From a virus: a DNA stretch of 46,197 bases. Positions 44,791 to 46,197 of the stretch are shown piece by piece. The notes beneath the pieces are model-generated. The model made no database searches. It was not told the DNA's origin and was given only the letters and a program-made list of their open reading frames with translations. The stretch covers positions 1 through 46,197 of the IMG/VR virus record IMGVR_UViG_3300046835_000038; one strand, 5' to 3'. Position 1 is the stretch's first letter, and each line of letters starts with the position of its first letter. Made by a program: the position numbers and the translations under genes.

Positions 44791-45834
44791 ATGCCTAACG
44801 CGTACATATTGAATCAGCTCCCCACGAGCTACGGGCAAGCGCTCTCACTGTTTGTGGAGATGCTGGTAGGCGCGGGGTGGAGCTACAAAGCTTCGGGAGA
44901 CGGCTTGGCGGGCTACTCGGCCACGGGGAAGATCTTCACCGGTACCGGAGCCGGCGCGCTAGGCTGGAGCAATGCGCGCGCGTGGGCGCGGCTGGCGATG
45001 CCGGACGGGGTGCGCGAGATCGTGGTCCAGCACAACGCGGCCGCGGCTTTGCGTCTCAAGTACAGCCGCGTAGCGAAGTTCATCGGTGGAGCTCCAAGTG
45101 CAACTGTCACGCCTTCGGCAACGGACGAACGGTACATCCAAGGCGGCGCAACCGATGCAGCGCCTACGTATTGTACCGCGTTCTATAACACTGGCGTCCT
45201 AACCGGTGTTGAGCGCTTCCAAGGCGCTGCCATCGCAACGGCTCCGTATGGCTTTTGGATCGGATCATGTCAGACGCCAAGCGCCGTTAGCGCGTGGTCG
45301 GTGTTGATGCTGGATCCAGTTGTTAGTGTGCCGGAGGATCCGGATCCGTATGTTTGGTATGCGGCCAGATATCTCGGAGATGGGTTTCGTGCCGGCGGAA
45401 ACTTTGGCATAAATCCCGCCTCGGCAGGGATTGCGCCCGGCGGCATCAACACTGGTGTGTGGGCCGTGATGGACACGAGCGGTAACCTCATAACCGTAGA
45501 ACCACTGTCCTATACAAGTTATGTGAATGTGCTCGGCGCGGCGATCTCTGAGGGTGGTTTTGACGTTACAGGAGGTAACACGTTTACATGGCACACGCTC
45601 CGTGGCGGCGGATATGCTGTAAACCCGTTCAATGGGAAAGAAGATCCGCTGCCGATACTTTACGCGCGGCCAGTATGGTGGACTGTACCGCGTGGCATAA
45701 AAGGCTGGAGCACGCTTGTGCGCTGGACAGGAATACTGCGCACAACGTTCAATGACACCGCCGACGGCTACAAACTGATCGCAGTTGGCAACGTATGGCT
45801 GCCGTGGGACGGCATCACGCCGCCGCTAAACTAA
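44791..45834 (+). CDS. Receptor-binding-type tail protein, first copy
   Basis: A 347-residue protein. Its N-terminal 120 residues are identical to those of the next gene, encoded by a 317-bp exact repeat (44833-45149). After that the two proteins differ, yet share DPVVSVPEDPDPYVWYA. The C-terminus carries GNVWLPWDGITPPLN. Variable C-terminal part and lower GC suggest a rapidly changing adhesin at the tail tip. No known family. No reverse transcriptase or other diversity generator was seen. Confidence 0.75.
   Translation: MPNAYILNQLPTSYGQALSLFVEMLVGAGWSYKASGDGLAGYSATGKIFTGTGAGALGWSNARAWARLAMPDGVREIVVQHNAAAALRLKYSRVAKFIGGAPSATVTPSATDERYIQGGATDAAPTYCTAFYNTGVLTGVERFQGAAIATAPYGFWIGSCQTPSAVSAWSVLMLDPVVSVPEDPDPYVWYAARYLGDGFRAGGNFGINPASAGIAPGGINTGVWAVMDTSGNLITVEPLSYTSYVNVLGAAISEGGFDVTGGNTFTWHTLRGGGYAVNPFNGKEDPLPILYARPVWWTVPRGIKGWSTLVRWTGILRTTFNDTADGYKLIAVGNVWLPWDGITPPLN
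44833..45149 (+). repeat. 317-bp exact direct repeat, copy 1
   Basis: Identical to 45881-46197. In the 42 bases before it the two gene starts differ at three synonymous sites (CCT/CCG, CTC/CTT, TAC/TAT). Immediately after it they diverge. The abrupt borders fit recent gene conversion or recombination between the tandem tail genes. Confidence 0.9.
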
Positions 45835-45838
45835 CAAC

Positions 45839-46197
45839 ATGCCGAACGCGTACATATTGAATCAGCTTCCCACGAGCTATGGGCAAGCGCTCTCACTGTT
45901 TGTGGAGATGCTGGTAGGCGCGGGGTGGAGCTACAAAGCTTCGGGAGACGGCTTGGCGGGCTACTCGGCCACGGGGAAGATCTTCACCGGTACCGGAGCC
46001 GGCGCGCTAGGCTGGAGCAATGCGCGCGCGTGGGCGCGGCTGGCGATGCCGGACGGGGTGCGCGAGATCGTGGTCCAGCACAACGCGGCCGCGGCTTTGC
46101 GTCTCAAGTACAGCCGCGTAGCGAAGTTCATCGGTGGAGCTCCAAGTGCAACTGTCACGCCTTCGGCAACGGACGAACGGTACATCCAAGGCGGCGC
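45839..46197 (+). CDS. Receptor-binding-type tail protein, second copy (5' part, continues at 1)
   Basis: The first 119 residues of the gene that continues at base 128 after circular joining (1-127 repeat these last bases). It starts with ATG four bases after the stop of the first copy, with no good ribosome-binding site, so translation may be coupled to it. Residues 1-119 are identical to the first copy. Confidence 0.8.
   Translation, partial: MPNAYILNQLPTSYGQALSLFVEMLVGAGWSYKASGDGLAGYSATGKIFTGTGAGALGWSNARAWARLAMPDGVREIVVQHNAAAALRLKYSRVAKFIGGAPSATVTPSATDERYIQGG
45881..46197 (+). repeat. 317-bp exact direct repeat, copy 2 (contains terminal overlap)
   Basis: Identical to 44833-45149. Its last 127 bases also equal the first 127 bases of the window. 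The contig therefore ends inside a repeat, so circularity rests on this repeat plus the in-frame join. Confidence 0.9.

Noticed and set aside
44791-46197. Diversity-generating retroelement around the variable tail genes
   Set aside because: No reverse transcriptase, template repeat or adenine-biased variation was seen. The differences between copies affect all bases and include indels, so duplication with recombination explains them better.

Overview
This window looks like the essentially complete genome of a temperate, contractile-tailed (myovirus-type) phage, assembled as a circular contig. The first 127 bases repeat exactly as the last 127 bases, so the unique length is about 46,070 bp. 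A tail gene cut by the contig ends (45839..46197 continued in 1..794) reads through the join in frame. GC is high. The structural genes follow a phage-Mu-like order (DUF935-type portal, S49 protease/scaffold, Mu gpT-like capsid, gp36-like protein, sheath, tube, frameshifted chaperone, tape measure, gp44-gp48-like baseplate). Integration, however, relies on a tyrosine recombinase, not a Mu transposase. The host is unknown. A lipoprotein with a long Gly/Ala/Ser tract, a style common in Myxococcota (Polyangia), and the GC-rich codon use make a myxobacterial-type host a reasonable but unproven guess.

Layout: (1) 799-1379, end of the late operon. (2) 1376-2533, minus strand, five small genes. (3) 2699-6403, plus strand, an unusual array of short genes split by recurring terminators and recurring promoters, ending in a ribbon-helix-helix-like protein, a lipoprotein and a two-helix membrane peptide. 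(4) 6571-7121, minus strand, DUF3846-like gene and a small partner. (5) 7372-8718, integrase. (6) 8882-13741, minus strand, a recombination operon: excisionase-like protein, SSB-like protein, Sak4-like ATPase, an unrecognised lower-GC gene, and a Cas4/RecB-like nuclease with four cysteines placed for an Fe-S cluster. (7) 13935-15308, lysogeny switch: minus-strand repressor opposite a Cro-like gene, with operators between. (8) 15380-23994, plus strand, a tightly coupled replication/accessory operon: Prim-Pol/ATPase, an origin-like repeat array, RuvC-like resolvase, membrane proteins, a secreted glycoside-hydrolase-like protein, a DUF4406-like protein and a P-loop kinase. (9) 24231 to the contig end and through the join to 1379, the late operon: packaging, head, tail, baseplate and two near-duplicate receptor-binding-type genes.

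How it fits together: an operator with core AAGTGCACTT followed by TATA-like bases lies at four operon starts (2565, 7280, 13734, 15032). This suggests that one repressor (gene 14300-14977) silences the accessory, integrase, recombination and replication operons together. Array region 3 uses a different recurring promoter (a -35-like box followed by an AATCAAG spacer and a TAGGAT-like -10), so it probably has its own control. No endolysin, holin or spanin was recognised, and no tRNA or CRISPR array was seen.
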